Positions 7,541-22,561 of a stretch of DNA of 64,000 bases are shown here, piece after piece; position 1 is the stretch's first letter; each line of letters begins with the position of its first letter. Both the position numbers and the translations under genes were made by a program. The stretch is from the NCBI RefSeq assembly GCF_014334735.1, contig NZ_CP060587.1:434001-498000 (forward strand), written 5' to 3'. The notes below the pieces were generated by a model. It was not told where the DNA came from. It worked only from the letters and a program-made list of their open reading frames with translations, and did not search any database. The stretch is from Aeromicrobium senzhongii (GTDB lineage: Bacteria; Actinomycetota; Actinomycetes; Propionibacteriales; Nocardioidaceae).

Positions 7541-8047
7541 TCAGAACAGCGAGACGAGCGACACGCCGGAGTAGTCCGTGCCCGACGAGGTCGACGAGCT
7601 GGCGATGCCGATGATGGCGATCGTGATGATTAAGGCGAACGCGAGGACGGCCAGGATCAGCATCACGGAGCCGATGATGCCCAGGATGCGGCCCGCCTGC
7701 GCCTCGCCGCGGCCCTCGTAGACGCCGGGGTTGGCGTCGATCTCGGCGACGACGCGGTTGCCCATGACCCACGCGAACGGGGCGAGCGCCCCGCACACGA
7801 TCAGGCCGAGGATGCCCAGGATCAGGATCAGGGTGGCCTTGGGGTGCTTCGGCGGGGGAGTGCCCCACTGCTGTCCCGCGACCGGGTACTGGCCGGGCTG
7901 GGGCTGCTGGGCACCGTAGGGCTGCTGCTGGCCGGGGTAGGGCTGCTGCTGACCGGGGTACGTGGGCTGCTCGGAGCTCGGCTGGGGATCGTGCGGCTGC
8001 TCGCCGGACGGCTCGCCGGGATACGACGGCGGCTGGTTCTCGCTCAT
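7541..8047 (-). CDS. DUF4190-like membrane protein with Pro/Gln-rich N-terminus
   Basis: 168-residue small membrane protein of unknown function. Residues 1 to about 65 are cytoplasmic-looking and rich in P, Q, G and Y (repeated YPGQQQPY). They are followed by a hydrophobic helix (ATLILILGILGLIVCGALAPFAWVMG), a short loop with a conserved-type N-P-G-V-Y and G-R segment, and a second hydrophobic stretch (ILGIIGSVMLILAVLAFALIITIAII). This layout matches DUF4190 proteins common in actinobacteria. Its ATG overlaps the adenosine deaminase stop by 4 bp, so the two are translationally coupled. Confidence 0.7.
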   Translation of the reverse strand: MSENQPPSYPGEPSGEQPHDPQPSSEQPTYPGQQQPYPGQQQPYGAQQPQPGQYPVAGQQWGTPPPKHPKATLILILGILGLIVCGALAPFAWVMGNRVVAEIDANPGVYEGRGEAQAGRILGIIGSVMLILAVLAFALIITIAIIGIASSSTSSGTDYSGVSLVSLF

Positions 8048-9075
8048 GGCGTCATCGTTCCACGTTCGTCGGCCAGCCAGGCCTCGACACCCTGCAGCGC
8101 GCGGGTACGCAGGTCCTCGGGCGCCATGGAGGCCCGCAGCGACCGTTGTGCGAGGTCGGCCAACTCCTGGTCACTGAAGTTCTGCGCGGCTCGCAGGAGG
8201 GCGTACTGGCCCGCCAAGCGGGTGCCGAACAGCAACGGGTCGTCGGCCCCCAGGGCGATCTGCACGCCCGACGCCATGAGGTCACGCACCGGCACCTCGT
8301 CGATCGTCCCGTAGACGCCCAGGGCGACGTTCGAGGCGGGACACACCTCCAGGGCGATCCCGGATGCCGCGAGCGACTCGAGCAGGCGCGGGTCCTCCAC
8401 GGCGCGGACGCCGTGGCCGAGCCGGTTCGGCTCCAGGTGGGTCAGGCACTGGCGGACGTGGTCGGGGCCGCGCAGCTCGCCCGCGTGGGGCGCCAGCACG
8501 AGGCCGGCGCGCCGGGCGATCGCGAACGCCGGCGCGAAGGAGGCGGTGTCGCCGCGGCGCTCGTCGTTGGAGAGCCCGAACCCGTGCACCCCGCGACCGG
8601 CGTACTGGGCGGCCAGGCGCGCCAGCGTGCGTGCGTCGAGCGGATGGCGGGTGCGGTTGGCCGCGACGATCACGCTCATGCCCAGCCCGGTGCGCGCCGA
8701 CGCGTCGCGGACGGCGTCGATGACCAGGTCGGTGAACGCCGTGATGCCGCCGAACCGGGCCGCGTAGCCGGAGGGGTCGACCTGGATCTCGGTCCAGACG
8801 GAGCCGTCGGCGGCGTCGTCCTCGGCGGCCTCGCGCACGAGCCGGCGCACGTCGTCCTCCGTGCGCAGGACCGAGCGCGCGACGTCGTAGAGTCGCTGGA
8901 AGCGGAACCAACCCTTCTCGTCGGCCCCGGACAGTCGCGGGGGCCACTCCTCCACGAGGGCGGCGGGCAGGTGCACGCCGTCGCGCTCGGCCAGCTCGAT
9001 GAGCGTTCCGTGGCGCATCGAGCCCGTGAAATGCAGGTGCAGATGAGCCTTGGGCAACGTCGTCAATGGCCGCAC
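8044..9075 (-). CDS. Adenosine deaminase family protein
   Basis: Zinc amidohydrolase, 343 residues, that hydrolyses adenosine/deoxyadenosine or a related purine to the inosine form in purine salvage. Metal ligands are H13 and H15 in HLHLHFTGS, then the APHAGE histidine and glutamate, LGHGVR, and the C-terminal GADDPLLF aspartates. The residue normally Asp after the HxH motif is Thr17 here, as in the actinobacterial HFTGS subgroup, so substrate preference may differ from classical Add. The GTG start at 9075 has CAGCAT 6 nt upstream. It is followed by the DUF4190 gene in an ATGA overlap. Confidence 0.85.
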   Translation of the reverse strand: MRPLTTLPKAHLHLHFTGSMRHGTLIELAERDGVHLPAALVEEWPPRLSGADEKGWFRFQRLYDVARSVLRTEDDVRRLVREAAEDDAADGSVWTEIQVDPSGYAARFGGITAFTDLVIDAVRDASARTGLGMSVIVAANRTRHPLDARTLARLAAQYAGRGVHGFGLSNDERRGDTASFAPAFAIARRAGLVLAPHAGELRGPDHVRQCLTHLEPNRLGHGVRAVEDPRLLESLAASGIALEVCPASNVALGVYGTIDEVPVRDLMASGVQIALGADDPLLFGTRLAGQYALLRAAQNFSDQELADLAQRSLRASMAPEDLRTRALQGVEAWLADERGTMTP

Positions 9076-9132
9076 ACCGCCATGCTGTCACGGCCTCGGC
9101 GGCGCGGCCGACGAGCATCCCGCGGGGCCGAG

Positions 9133-9162
9133 TTTCGCTTTCTCGGCCCGGCCGCGTACACT
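9133..9162 (+). promoter_or_regulatory. Promoter of tRNA-Trp-secE-nusG
   Basis: TTTCGC (9133-9138), 18-bp spacer, TACACT (9157-9162), 50 nt upstream of tRNA-Trp. The -35 is a weaker relative of the GATTTGG group. Confidence 0.5.
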
Positions 9163-9212
9163 TGAGGAAACCGGCGAAACTACCCTGTTTCGTCATGCCC
9201 GGAATCGGGCGA

Positions 9213-9285
9213 AGGGCACTGGCGCAACTGGTAGCGCATCGGTCTCCAAAACCGAAGGTTGGGGGTTCAAGTCCCTCGTGCCCTG
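9213..9285 (+). tRNA. tRNA-Trp (anticodon CCA)
   Basis: 73 nt. Acceptor AGGGCAC/GTGCCCT, D-stem GCGC/GCGC, anticodon stem TCGGT/ACCGA, loop CTCCAAA with CCA at 9246-9248, T-loop TTCAAGT, discriminator G. It lies 43 nt upstream of secE, the usual actinobacterial order. Confidence 0.97.
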
Positions 9286-9328
9286 CAAGGTCGGCCCCCG
9301 GGCCGACGACGTTCGACGAAGGAGCACC

Positions 9329-9550
9329 GTGAGCGAGAATCACGAACTGGCCGGGACGCGCACCAAGCGCACGTCCCCGCTCACGTTCTACCGCCAGGTG
9401 GTCGCCGAGCTGCGCAAGGTGGTCTGGCCGACCCGCCCGCAGGTCGTCAATTACTTCTTCGTCGTGCTCGTCTTCGTGTTGATCATGATGGCGTTCGTCG
9501 CCGCGCTGGACTTCGGGTTCGGCAAGGCCATGTTCCAGATCTTCGCCTAA
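9329..9550 (+). CDS. secE: Preprotein translocase subunit SecE
   Basis: 73-residue single-helix SecE that clamps SecY in the inner-membrane protein channel. FYRQVVAELRKVVWPTRPQ is the conserved amphipathic segment and is followed by one membrane helix (VVNYFFVVLVFVLIMMAFVAAL). The GTG at 9329 has GAAGGAG seven bases upstream; longer readings would run into tRNA-Trp. It lies 17 bp before nusG. Confidence 0.95.
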   Translation: MSENHELAGTRTKRTSPLTFYRQVVAELRKVVWPTRPQVVNYFFVVLVFVLIMMAFVAALDFGFGKAMFQIFA

Positions 9551-9567
9551 CCCAAGGACTGAACTTC

Positions 9568-10383
9568 GTGACCTCCGCATTCGACGAGACCGACGCCACC
9601 GTGGACGAGACGTCCACCGACGAGGTGTCGGCCGACGAGACCGCTGCCGACACCGACAGCGTGGACGAGGCTGCCGTCGAGGCGGACGCCTCCGACTCCG
9701 ACCAGGCCGAGACCGACCAGGCCGAGGCTGACGAGACCCCCGCCGAGGACGAGGCCGAGAAGGCCTCCGACCCGCTGCAGGAGTTCCGCGACCGGCTCTG
9801 GAGCCAGCCCGGCGACTGGTACGTGATCCACACGTACGCCGGCATGGAGAAGCGCGTCCAGCAGAACCTCGAGAACCGCAAGGTCGCGCTCAACGCCGAG
9901 GACTACATCCACGAGATCGTCGTGCCGACCGAAGAGGTCGCCGAGATCAAGAACGGTCAGCGCAAGCTGGTCCGTCGCACCGTGCTTCCGGGCTACGTGC
10001 TCGTGCGCATGGACCTGACCGACGACTCGTGGGGCGTCGTGCGCCACACCCCGTCGGTCACCGGCTTCGTCGGCAACACGCACCAGCCGGTGCCGCTGAG
10101 CCTGTCCGAGGTCGAGAAGATGCTCGCCCCGGCCGTCGAGGCCGAGGCCGCTGCCGAGGCGGCCACCGCCGCGGCCGAGCCGCAGCAGCCCGCCCAGGCC
10201 CGTGTCGAGTTCAGCGATTTCGCCCCCGGCGACTCGGTGCTCGTCATCGACGGCCCCTTCGCGACGCTGCACGCGACCGTGACCGAGATCAACATCGACG
10301 GCCAGAAGGTCAAGGGCCTCGTCGAGATCTTCGGCCGCGAGACCTCGGTCGAGCTGCCGTTCGACTACATCCAGAAGGTTTGA
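9568..10383 (+). CDS. nusG: Transcription termination/antitermination protein NusG
   Basis: RNA polymerase-associated elongation factor, 271 residues. Residues 1 to about 68 form a very acidic Asp/Glu/Ala-rich extension with no fold signature. The NGN domain starts near W84 (WYVIHTYAGMEKRV) and carries PGYVLVRM. An Ala-rich linker follows, and a KOW domain runs from about residue 218 (FAPGDSVLVIDGPF). The long N-terminal acidic tail is common in high-GC actinobacteria and absent from E. coli NusG. The GTG start is 17 bp after secE, and rplK follows in the same operon. Confidence 0.96.
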   Translation: MTSAFDETDATVDETSTDEVSADETAADTDSVDEAAVEADASDSDQAETDQAEADETPAEDEAEKASDPLQEFRDRLWSQPGDWYVIHTYAGMEKRVQQNLENRKVALNAEDYIHEIVVPTEEVAEIKNGQRKLVRRTVLPGYVLVRMDLTDDSWGVVRHTPSVTGFVGNTHQPVPLSLSEVEKMLAPAVEAEAAAEAATAAAEPQQPAQARVEFSDFAPGDSVLVIDGPFATLHATVTEINIDGQKVKGLVEIFGRETSVELPFDYIQKV

Positions 10384-10466
10384 TCGCCCCGCGATCGAAG
10401 GTCCCGGCGTCGCATGAACGAGCGGCGTCGGACACAGAACGAACAACACAGTAAGAAGGACCCGAA

Positions 10467-10898
10467 ATGCCTCCCAAGAAGAAGGTCGCGGCTGTCGTCA
10501 AGGTGCAGCTGCAGGCCGGCAAGGCCAACCCGGCACCGCCCGTCGGTACCGCGCTCGGCCCGCACGGCGTCAACATCATGGACTTCTGCAAGGCGTACAA
10601 CGCCCAGACCGAGTCCATGGCCGGCAACGTCATCCCCGTCGAGATCACGATCTACGAAGATCGCTCGTTCACGTTCGTCACCAAGACGCCGCCGGCCGCT
10701 GAGCTGATCAAGAAGGCCGCCGGTCTGGCCAAGGGCTCGTCCACCCCGAACTCCGACAAGGTCGGCAAGCTGACCCGGGACCAGGTGCGCGAGATCGCCC
10801 AGACCAAGATGCCCGACATCAACGCCAACGACATCGATGGCGCGATGAAGATCGTCGAGGGAACCGCCCGCTCCATGGGCGTCACCGTCGACAACTGA
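10467..10898 (+). CDS. rplK: 50S ribosomal protein L11 (uL11)
   Basis: 143-residue uL11 of the GTPase-associated centre, binding 23S rRNA helices 43/44. The proline-rich N-terminal segment [20 protein letters not shown], target of thiostrepton-type antibiotics, is intact. The C-terminal RNA-binding domain ends [15 protein letters not shown] lies upstream of the ATG. Spacing to nusG is 83 bp and to rplA 109 bp. Confidence 0.98.
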   Translation: MPPKKKVAAVVKVQLQAGKANPAPPVGTALGPHGVNIMDFCKAYNAQTESMAGNVIPVEITIYEDRSFTFVTKTPPAAELIKKAAGLAKGSSTPNSDKVGKLTRDQVREIAQTKMPDINANDIDGAMKIVEGTARSMGVTVDN

Positions 10899-11007
10899 TC
10901 ACCCCGGTGGTCTCCCGACCGCCGATCCCCCGTGGGAGGGCCAGCTGGGCCCGCACCACACCTGGTAGCAACAGACAGCAATGTCTTGAAGAAGTAAGGA
11001 ACCAGTC

Positions 11008-11724
11008 ATGACACAGCACAGCAAGGCGTACCGCGCCGTCGCCGAGAAGATCGATCGCGACGCGCTCTACACGCCCCTGCAGGCCACGACTCTGGCCAAG
11101 GAGTCCGGCTCCAAGAAGTACGACTCGACCGTCGACGCCGTCGTGCGTCTCGGCGTCGATCCCCGTAAGGCCGACCAGATGGTGCGCGGCACCGTCAACC
11201 TGCCGCACGGGACCGGCAAGACCGCCCGGGTCCTGGTCTTCGCCACCGGCGCCAACGCCGATGCCGCTCGTGAGGCCGGCGCCGACTTCGTCGGCTCCGA
11301 CGAGCTCGTCGACAAGATCAACGAGGGCTGGCTCGACTTCGACGCCGTCGTCGCCACGCCGGACATGATGGGCAAGGTCGGTCGCCTCGGCCGCGTCCTC
11401 GGTCCGCGCAACCTGATGCCGAACCCCAAGACCGGCACCGTCACGACGGACGTCGCGAAGGCCGTCGGCGACATCAAGGGCGGCAAGATCGAGTTCCGCG
11501 TCGATCGTCACGCCAACGTGCACTTCGTGGTGGGCAAGGCGTCGTTCAGCGCCGAGCAGCTCGCCGAGAACTACGGCACGGCGATCGAGGAAATCCTGCG
11601 TCTGAAGCCGGCCAGCTCGAAGGGCCGCTACATCAAGAAGGCCACGATCTCCACGACGAACGGCCCCGGCATCCCGGTCGATCCGTCGCGCACGCGCAAC
11701 TTCGCGTCCGACGACGAGGCCTGA
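11008..11724 (+). CDS. rplA: 50S ribosomal protein L1 (uL1)
   Basis: 238-residue L1-stalk protein; in many bacteria it represses its own operon by binding the mRNA leader. Signature [15 protein letters not shown] is present, as is [13 protein letters not shown] near the N-terminus. The 109-nt gap after rplK has GC-rich self-complementary stretches (for example GGGCCAGCTGGGCCC) that could form an autoregulatory site, though I cannot assign one confidently. AAGTAAGGAA precedes the ATG. Confidence 0.97.
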   Translation: MTQHSKAYRAVAEKIDRDALYTPLQATTLAKESGSKKYDSTVDAVVRLGVDPRKADQMVRGTVNLPHGTGKTARVLVFATGANADAAREAGADFVGSDELVDKINEGWLDFDAVVATPDMMGKVGRLGRVLGPRNLMPNPKTGTVTTDVAKAVGDIKGGKIEFRVDRHANVHFVVGKASFSAEQLAENYGTAIEEILRLKPASSKGRYIKKATISTTNGPGIPVDPSRTRNFASDDEA

Positions 11725-11742
11725 GCCACCAGCTCCACGAAC

Positions 11743-11772
11743 GACGCCGTCTCCCTTCGGGGAGGCGGCGTC
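11743..11772 (+). terminator. Terminator after rplA
   Basis: 12-bp stem with one G-U (11743-11754 with 11761-11772) and a CTTCGG loop; GC-rich, followed by GTCGTCGTG with no T run. Confidence 0.7.
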
Positions 11773-11825
11773 GTCGTCGTGTGGGGCAGTCGTCGTGAAC
11801 CGGCCGAAGTTGGGGCACGCGCGGG

Positions 11826-11831
11826 TAGTCT
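11826..11831 (+). promoter_or_regulatory. -10 element (TAGTCT), leaderless
   Basis: TAGTCT ends 6 nt before the lipoprotein ATG at 11838. Confidence 0.5.
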
Positions 11832-11837
11832 CGGCCC

Positions 11838-12680
11838 ATGAGGAAGTCGCTCGCGATCCTGCCCGCCGCCACGCTGCTGGTCCTGTCCGCCGCCTGCGGG
11901 GGATCCGGTGGTGATGACGCCACGCCTGCTGCCGCCACCGTGTCCGCGTCACCGTCCGCCGCGGTGGAGCCCGCCGCCGACAGCCCTGCCGAGCTGACCC
12001 GCGACAACTTCGTCGAGCGGATCGGCGCCGCCCAGGCGAAGGCCGGCAGCACGCACCTGCAGATGTCGACGGACGCGAACGGTCGCAGCATGTCGCTCGA
12101 CGGGGACGTGCAGCTCGGCGAGGACGTCCAGGACGCGCGCACCCGCCTGACGATGGACGTCGGCCAGATGGCGATGGAGTTGCGGATGGTCGACGGCGTC
12201 GCCTACCTCAATCTCGGCGCCATGAGCCAGGGCAAGTTCGTCAAGGTCGACCTCACCGACCCGAAGAACCCGCTGGCCCGTCAGTACGGCTCCCTGACCG
12301 GCCAGATCGACCCGACGGAACAGTTGAAGACCTTCCGCTCGGCCCTGGTGGAGTTCGAGAACCAGGGTGACGGCGGCACCGTCGACGGCGTCGAGACCAC
12401 GAAGCTGCGGCTCGTGCTCGACACGACCAAGGTGATGAAGAAGCAGCCCGCGGGGTCGGCGGGGTCGAAGGCCTCCGTCCCCGAGCAGATCGAGTACACG
12501 CTCCTGGTCGGCTCCGACGACCTCATGCGTCAGATGACGATGGACTTCGGCGTCGACCCCGTGACGATCGACTGGTCGAAGTGGGGCGAGCCCGTCGAGG
12601 TCGAGGCCCCGCCGAAGTCGGAGATCACCGACAGCAGTGCCCTCACGCCCCTTGCCGGCCTCGGTGCCGCGCGCAGCTGA
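11838..12680 (+). CDS. Lipoprotein, LppX/LprG-like fold suspected
   Basis: 280-residue exported lipoprotein. Signal peptide residues 1-19 end in the lipobox LSAAC with acylated C20, followed by a Gly/Asp and Ala/Pro/Ser-rich tether. The body (about 55-260) has the alternating amphipathic strands of LolA/LppX-type lipid-binding proteins, including VQLGEDVQDARTRLTMDV and VDGVAYLNLG. This assignment is by pattern, not motif. It is a single gene between two ribosomal operons with its own leaderless promoter. A lipid or glycolipid carrier role at the cell envelope is inference. Confidence 0.75.
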   Translation: MRKSLAILPAATLLVLSAACGGSGGDDATPAAATVSASPSAAVEPAADSPAELTRDNFVERIGAAQAKAGSTHLQMSTDANGRSMSLDGDVQLGEDVQDARTRLTMDVGQMAMELRMVDGVAYLNLGAMSQGKFVKVDLTDPKNPLARQYGSLTGQIDPTEQLKTFRSALVEFENQGDGGTVDGVETTKLRLVLDTTKVMKKQPAGSAGSKASVPEQIEYTLLVGSDDLMRQMTMDFGVDPVTIDWSKWGEPVEVEAPPKSEITDSSALTPLAGLGAARS

Positions 12681-12690
12681 GCGCACCGAT

Positions 12691-12720
12691 TTGGAGTTGC
12701 GGCACCGGTCCGCCTAGACT
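12691..12720 (+). promoter_or_regulatory. Promoter of rplJ-rplL
   Basis: TTGGAG (12691-12696) inside CCGATTTGGA, 18-bp spacer, TAGACT (12715-12720). The transcript would have a leader of about 170 nt. Confidence 0.65.
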
Positions 12721-12896
12721 GGTCGAGCCGAAGACCGCCGGTGGTGTCTCCCACGAGTCACCCGAAGCGCCCGAGAGGGTGGCCTGCGTAGGTTCAGATC
12801 AGGGTTCGTCCCTGCGTTCACACCGAGCGTCCTGTGCCTGCGCACAGGACGCTTTTCTCGTGCCAGGTGGTCTTCGCATGACAGTGAAGGAGACCC
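12721..12896 (+). ncRNA. rplJ leader (L10-leader-like) RNA
   Basis: A 5' untranslated region of about 170 nt between the promoter and rplJ. L10 or the L10-L12 complex represses this operon in many bacteria by binding such a leader. Here the leader ends in an intrinsic-terminator-like hairpin, suggesting transcriptional attenuation. The upper part (12730-12820) is GC-rich with several possible pairings. The L10 kink-turn site is not identified with certainty. Confidence 0.5.
12827..12856 (+). terminator. Attenuator hairpin in rplJ leader
   Basis: Perfect 11-bp stem GCGTCCTGTGC/GCACAGGACGC with loop CTGC, followed at once by TTTTCT. It lies 40 nt before the rplJ ATG, so readthrough must be regulated. 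Confidence 0.7.
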
Positions 12897-13532
12897 ATGG
12901 CACGCCCGGACAAGGCAGCAGCCGTCGCCGAGCTCGCGGACAACTTCCGCGAGTCCAACGGCGCGGTGCTCACCGAGTACCGCGGCCTCAACGTCAAGCA
13001 GCTGCATGAATTGCGGCGCGCGCTTGGCGATGCCGCGAGCTATGCCGTCGCCAAGAACACGCTGACCAAGATCGCCGCGCGGGATGCCGGAATCGAGCTC
13101 GACGAGTCGTTGCTCACCGGTCCCACCGCGATCGCCTTCATCACGGGCGATCCGGTCGACGCTGCGAAGGGTCTGCGTGACTTCGCGAAGGCTAACCCCG
13201 CTCTCGTCCTGAAGGGTGGCTTCCTCGATGGGAAGACGCTCTCCGCGGACGAGGTCAACAAGCTGGCCGACCTCGAGTCGCGTGAGGTTCTCCTCGCGAT
13301 GCTCGCTGGCGGCCTGAAGGCCAACCTGGCCAAGGCCGCGGGGCTGTTCAACGCCCCGCTCTCGCAGGCGGTCCGCACCATGGCGGCGCTGCAGGCGAAG
13401 GCCGAAGCCGATCCGTCGGTCCTGGCTGCGGGAGCTCCCGCCGCCGAGTCCGCCGAGCAGGCACCTGCCGACGAGGCCCCCGCGGCCGAGTCGGACACCG
13501 AGAACGTCGAGACCGACGTCACCGAGGGCTGA
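12897..13532 (+). CDS. rplJ: 50S ribosomal protein L10 (uL10)
   Basis: 211-residue stalk base protein that anchors L7/L12 dimers. The core ([39 protein letters not shown]-region equivalent [10 protein letters not shown]) spans about 170 residues and is followed by an Ala/Glu-rich acidic tail of about 35 residues. GAAGGAGA precedes the ATG. It is transcribed with rplL after the leader attenuator. Confidence 0.97.
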   Translation: MARPDKAAAVAELADNFRESNGAVLTEYRGLNVKQLHELRRALGDAASYAVAKNTLTKIAARDAGIELDESLLTGPTAIAFITGDPVDAAKGLRDFAKANPALVLKGGFLDGKTLSADEVNKLADLESREVLLAMLAGGLKANLAKAAGLFNAPLSQAVRTMAALQAKAEADPSVLAAGAPAAESAEQAPADEAPAAESDTENVETDVTEG

Positions 13533-13550
13533 ACCGCCCCGATCACCATC

Positions 13551-13569
13551 GGGACCCCCTCGGGGTCTC
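13551..13569 (+). other. Intercistronic hairpin rplJ-rplL
   Basis: Stem of 6-8 bp around GACCCC/GGGGTC with a CTC loop, in the 57-nt gap. There is no T tract. It may affect RNA processing or the L10:L12 ratio (inference). Confidence 0.4.
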
Positions 13570-13589
13570 ATTGTCGAAAGGACGCCACT

Positions 13590-13979
13590 ATGGCGAAGCT
13601 GAGCACCGATGAACTGCTGGATGCCTTCAAGGAAATGACGCTGATCGAGCTCTCCGAGTTCGTGAAGCAGTTCGAGGAGACCTTCGAGGTCACCGCCGCC
13701 GCTCCGGTGGCCGTGGCCGCCGCGGGCGCCCCCGCGGGTGGCGGCGACGCCGCTGCCGCCGAGGAGAAGGACGAGTTCGACGTCGTCCTCGAGGCTGCCG
13801 GCGACAAGAAGATCCAGGTCATCAAGGAGGTCCGCGGCCTCACGAGCCTGGGCCTGAAGGAGGCCAAGGACCTCGTCGAGAGCGCCCCCAAGGCCATCCT
13901 CGAGGGCGTCAACAAGGACGCCGCCGAGAAGGCGAAGGAGGCCCTCGAGGCCGCCGGCGCCACGATCACCCTCAAGTGA
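13590..13979 (+). CDS. rplL: 50S ribosomal protein L7/L12 (bL12)
   Basis: 129-residue stalk protein present in several copies per ribosome that recruits translational GTPases. The N-terminal dimerisation domain ([21 protein letters not shown]) is joined by an Ala/Gly hinge (about residues 42-58) to the C-terminal factor-binding domain ([20 protein letters not shown]...[10 protein letters not shown]). GAAAGGA precedes the ATG. A strong terminator follows 18 nt after the stop. Confidence 0.98.
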   Translation: MAKLSTDELLDAFKEMTLIELSEFVKQFEETFEVTAAAPVAVAAAGAPAGGGDAAAAEEKDEFDVVLEAAGDKKIQVIKEVRGLTSLGLKEAKDLVESAPKAILEGVNKDAAEKAKEALEAAGATITLK

Positions 13980-13997
13980 TCTTCGGCTGACTGCTTG

Positions 13998-14035
13998 AAC
14001 GAAGCGCCCATCCCGGAAGGGGTGGGCGCTTCGTT
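13998..14035 (+). terminator. Terminator after rplL (copy 1 of a recurring hairpin)
   Basis: 17-bp stem with one G-U and a GGAA loop; the arm contains GAAGCGCCCATCCC. It is followed by GTTCTCC. Confidence 0.88.
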
Positions 14036-14050
14036 GTTCTCCTCACCCCT

Positions 14051-14326
14051 TTGACGCATCAGCACCATGACGCATCAGAGCCCTTGACGCATCTGCGCAA
14101 GACCGACAGAGTCCGGCGTGGACGCGGGCAGCAGGCATTGCTCAACGGGAGCGTCGCGGGAATCGTCGGGACCATCTGTGTCGTCGGCACACTGGTTGCA
14201 TGCGCGGTCGCCGGAGCGATTGCCGCAGCAGCCTTGGTCTACTTGAACAAGTACGGGATGTGCCCGTCGTCGAAGAAGAACCTTCGCGTGTACGTCTACA
14301 GCCGCACGGCGAAGTGCGTTAACTGA
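14051..14326 (+). CDS. Hypothetical small membrane protein
   Basis: I do not recognise it. The protein has a basic N-terminus, one hydrophobic helix (GIVGTICVVGTLVACAVAGAIAAAALVYL) and a short basic tail with two cysteines (GMCPSSKKNLRVYVYSRTAKCVN). The start is uncertain: TTG at 14051 or 14084, neither with a good ribosome binding site. The 5' end overlaps three copies of TGACGCATC. Base use is less GC-skewed than the flanking ribosomal genes, consistent with recent gain. The next small membrane gene begins 14 nt after its stop. Confidence 0.4.
   Translation: MTHQHHDASEPLTHLRKTDRVRRGRGQQALLNGSVAGIVGTICVVGTLVACAVAGAIAAAALVYLNKYGMCPSSKKNLRVYVYSRTAKCVN
14052..14093 (+). repeat. Three direct copies of TGACGCATC
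   Basis: Copies at 14052-14060, 14068-14076 and 14085-14093, spaced 16 and 17 bp, just after the rplL terminator. Function unknown. Confidence 0.7.
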
Positions 14327-14340
14327 CAGAGGTGAGTCCC

Positions 14341-14610
14341 ATGGTCTGGCCTTCGGTGGTCGTGCTCGGATTCCTGGCGATTCTGCTGGTCCGGCTCAAG
14401 GTTCTCGAAGCAGAGCGGCGCAGCGCGAGGGTGAGTTGGGTGCGGATGATCCTGACCGTCCTCGCGGGTGTCGCGGTGTGGATGCTCGCGGGTGGGCTCG
14501 GATCGCTGCCCGACTCGTCAGGTAGTTATCTCGGCGTGTTGTTGGTGGGCATCGCCGCCATACCTTCGATGCTCGCTCGCCGCTCCAGGACATCGGCCCC
14601 AGCGAGTTAG
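14341..14610 (+). CDS. Hypothetical two-to-three-helix membrane protein
   Basis: 89-residue protein of unknown function. Hydrophobic segments are VWPSVVVLGFLAILLV, a middle helix (MILTVLAGVAVWMLAGGL) and a third (YLGVLLVGIAAIPSML), joined by a basic loop (EAERRSARVSWVR). ATG 14341 is preferred over GTG 14332 because AGAGGTGAG lies 6 nt upstream. It probably forms an operon with the preceding small ORF and is closed by the hairpin at 14627-14660. Confidence 0.55.
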   Translation: MVWPSVVVLGFLAILLVRLKVLEAERRSARVSWVRMILTVLAGVAVWMLAGGLGSLPDSSGSYLGVLLVGIAAIPSMLARRSRTSAPAS

Positions 14611-14626
14611 CAGGGGCTCACCAGTG

Positions 14627-14660
14627 CGAAGCGCCTACCCCGTCCGGGGTGGGCGCTTCG
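14627..14660 (+). terminator. Terminator (copy 2 of the recurring hairpin)
   Basis: 15-bp stem with one G-U, GTCC loop, arm GAAGCGCC...GGGCGCTTC nearly the same as after rplL and rplQ. A further GC hairpin (GAATGCGC/GCGCATTC) lies at about 14710-14743 with no T tract. Confidence 0.75.
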
Positions 14661-14833
14661 TCGTGTCCGCGTTGGCAGCGGTCGCGGGTCTCAACCAGAA
14701 GACCGCCGAGAATGCGCTCGTCCCCCCGGGGGCGGGCGCATTCGGCGTACCTGATATGGGCTGAATTCGCCGCAATGGCAGGGGGGAAACGAATGATCGT
14801 CCCCGATCCTGTCGGCCTTGTCAAGGCCCGGGG

Positions 14834-14862
14834 TTGATATCGGTGTGTCGTCGGGTTAGTCT
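14834..14862 (+). promoter_or_regulatory. Promoter of rpoB-rpoC
   Basis: TTGATA (14834-14839), 17-bp spacer, TAGTCT (14857-14862). The leader to rpoB is about 185 nt. Apart from hairpins at its start, the 14661-15055 interval shows no gene. Confidence 0.65.
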
Positions 14863-15055
14863 TAAGGTTCGCACCCACTTTGCCATGCCCTGAAACTGTG
14901 CTGTCCGTGGTGGACAGGCCTTGACAGGGCTCCTGAAGCGTGCGCGCTCGCGGCACCAGCCGCGTGACTTCGTGCGGCGAGAGCCGCGCGTCGACAACTG
15001 AAGAGTACAGAACCGCCACGTTCATCGCATGCGAGTTCCTTCGGAAGGACTTCTC

Positions 15056-18604
<3,549 letters not shown>

Positions 18605-18648
18605 GCACCGGACACCCACTCAGAACTTCGAAAGGGAAAGAAGACACC

Positions 18649-22473
<3,825 letters not shown>

Positions 22474-22489
22474 GTCACTGAGTCACCGC

Positions 22490-22522
22490 GAAGGGGCCCT
22501 GCCGATCCGGCAGGGCCCCTTC
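22490..22522 (+). terminator. Terminator after rpoC
   Basis: Perfect 15-bp stem (22490-22504 with 22508-22522), ATC loop, followed by GTCATGCC. Confidence 0.85.
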
Positions 22523-22561
22523 GTCATGCCCGGCTCCGTCATGGCGGGCAGCCGCAGGCGG

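Noticed and set aside
14703..14744. GC-rich hairpin upstream of rpoB as an additional terminator or riboswitch
   Set aside because: Stem has mismatches and bulges and no T tract; it could be residual terminator sequence but no ligand-binding architecture is visible.
15029..15055. ATG start for rpoB 9 codons upstream
   Set aside because: It lacks a ribosome binding site; GGAAGGA fits the TTG at 15056, which matches mycobacterial RpoB starts.
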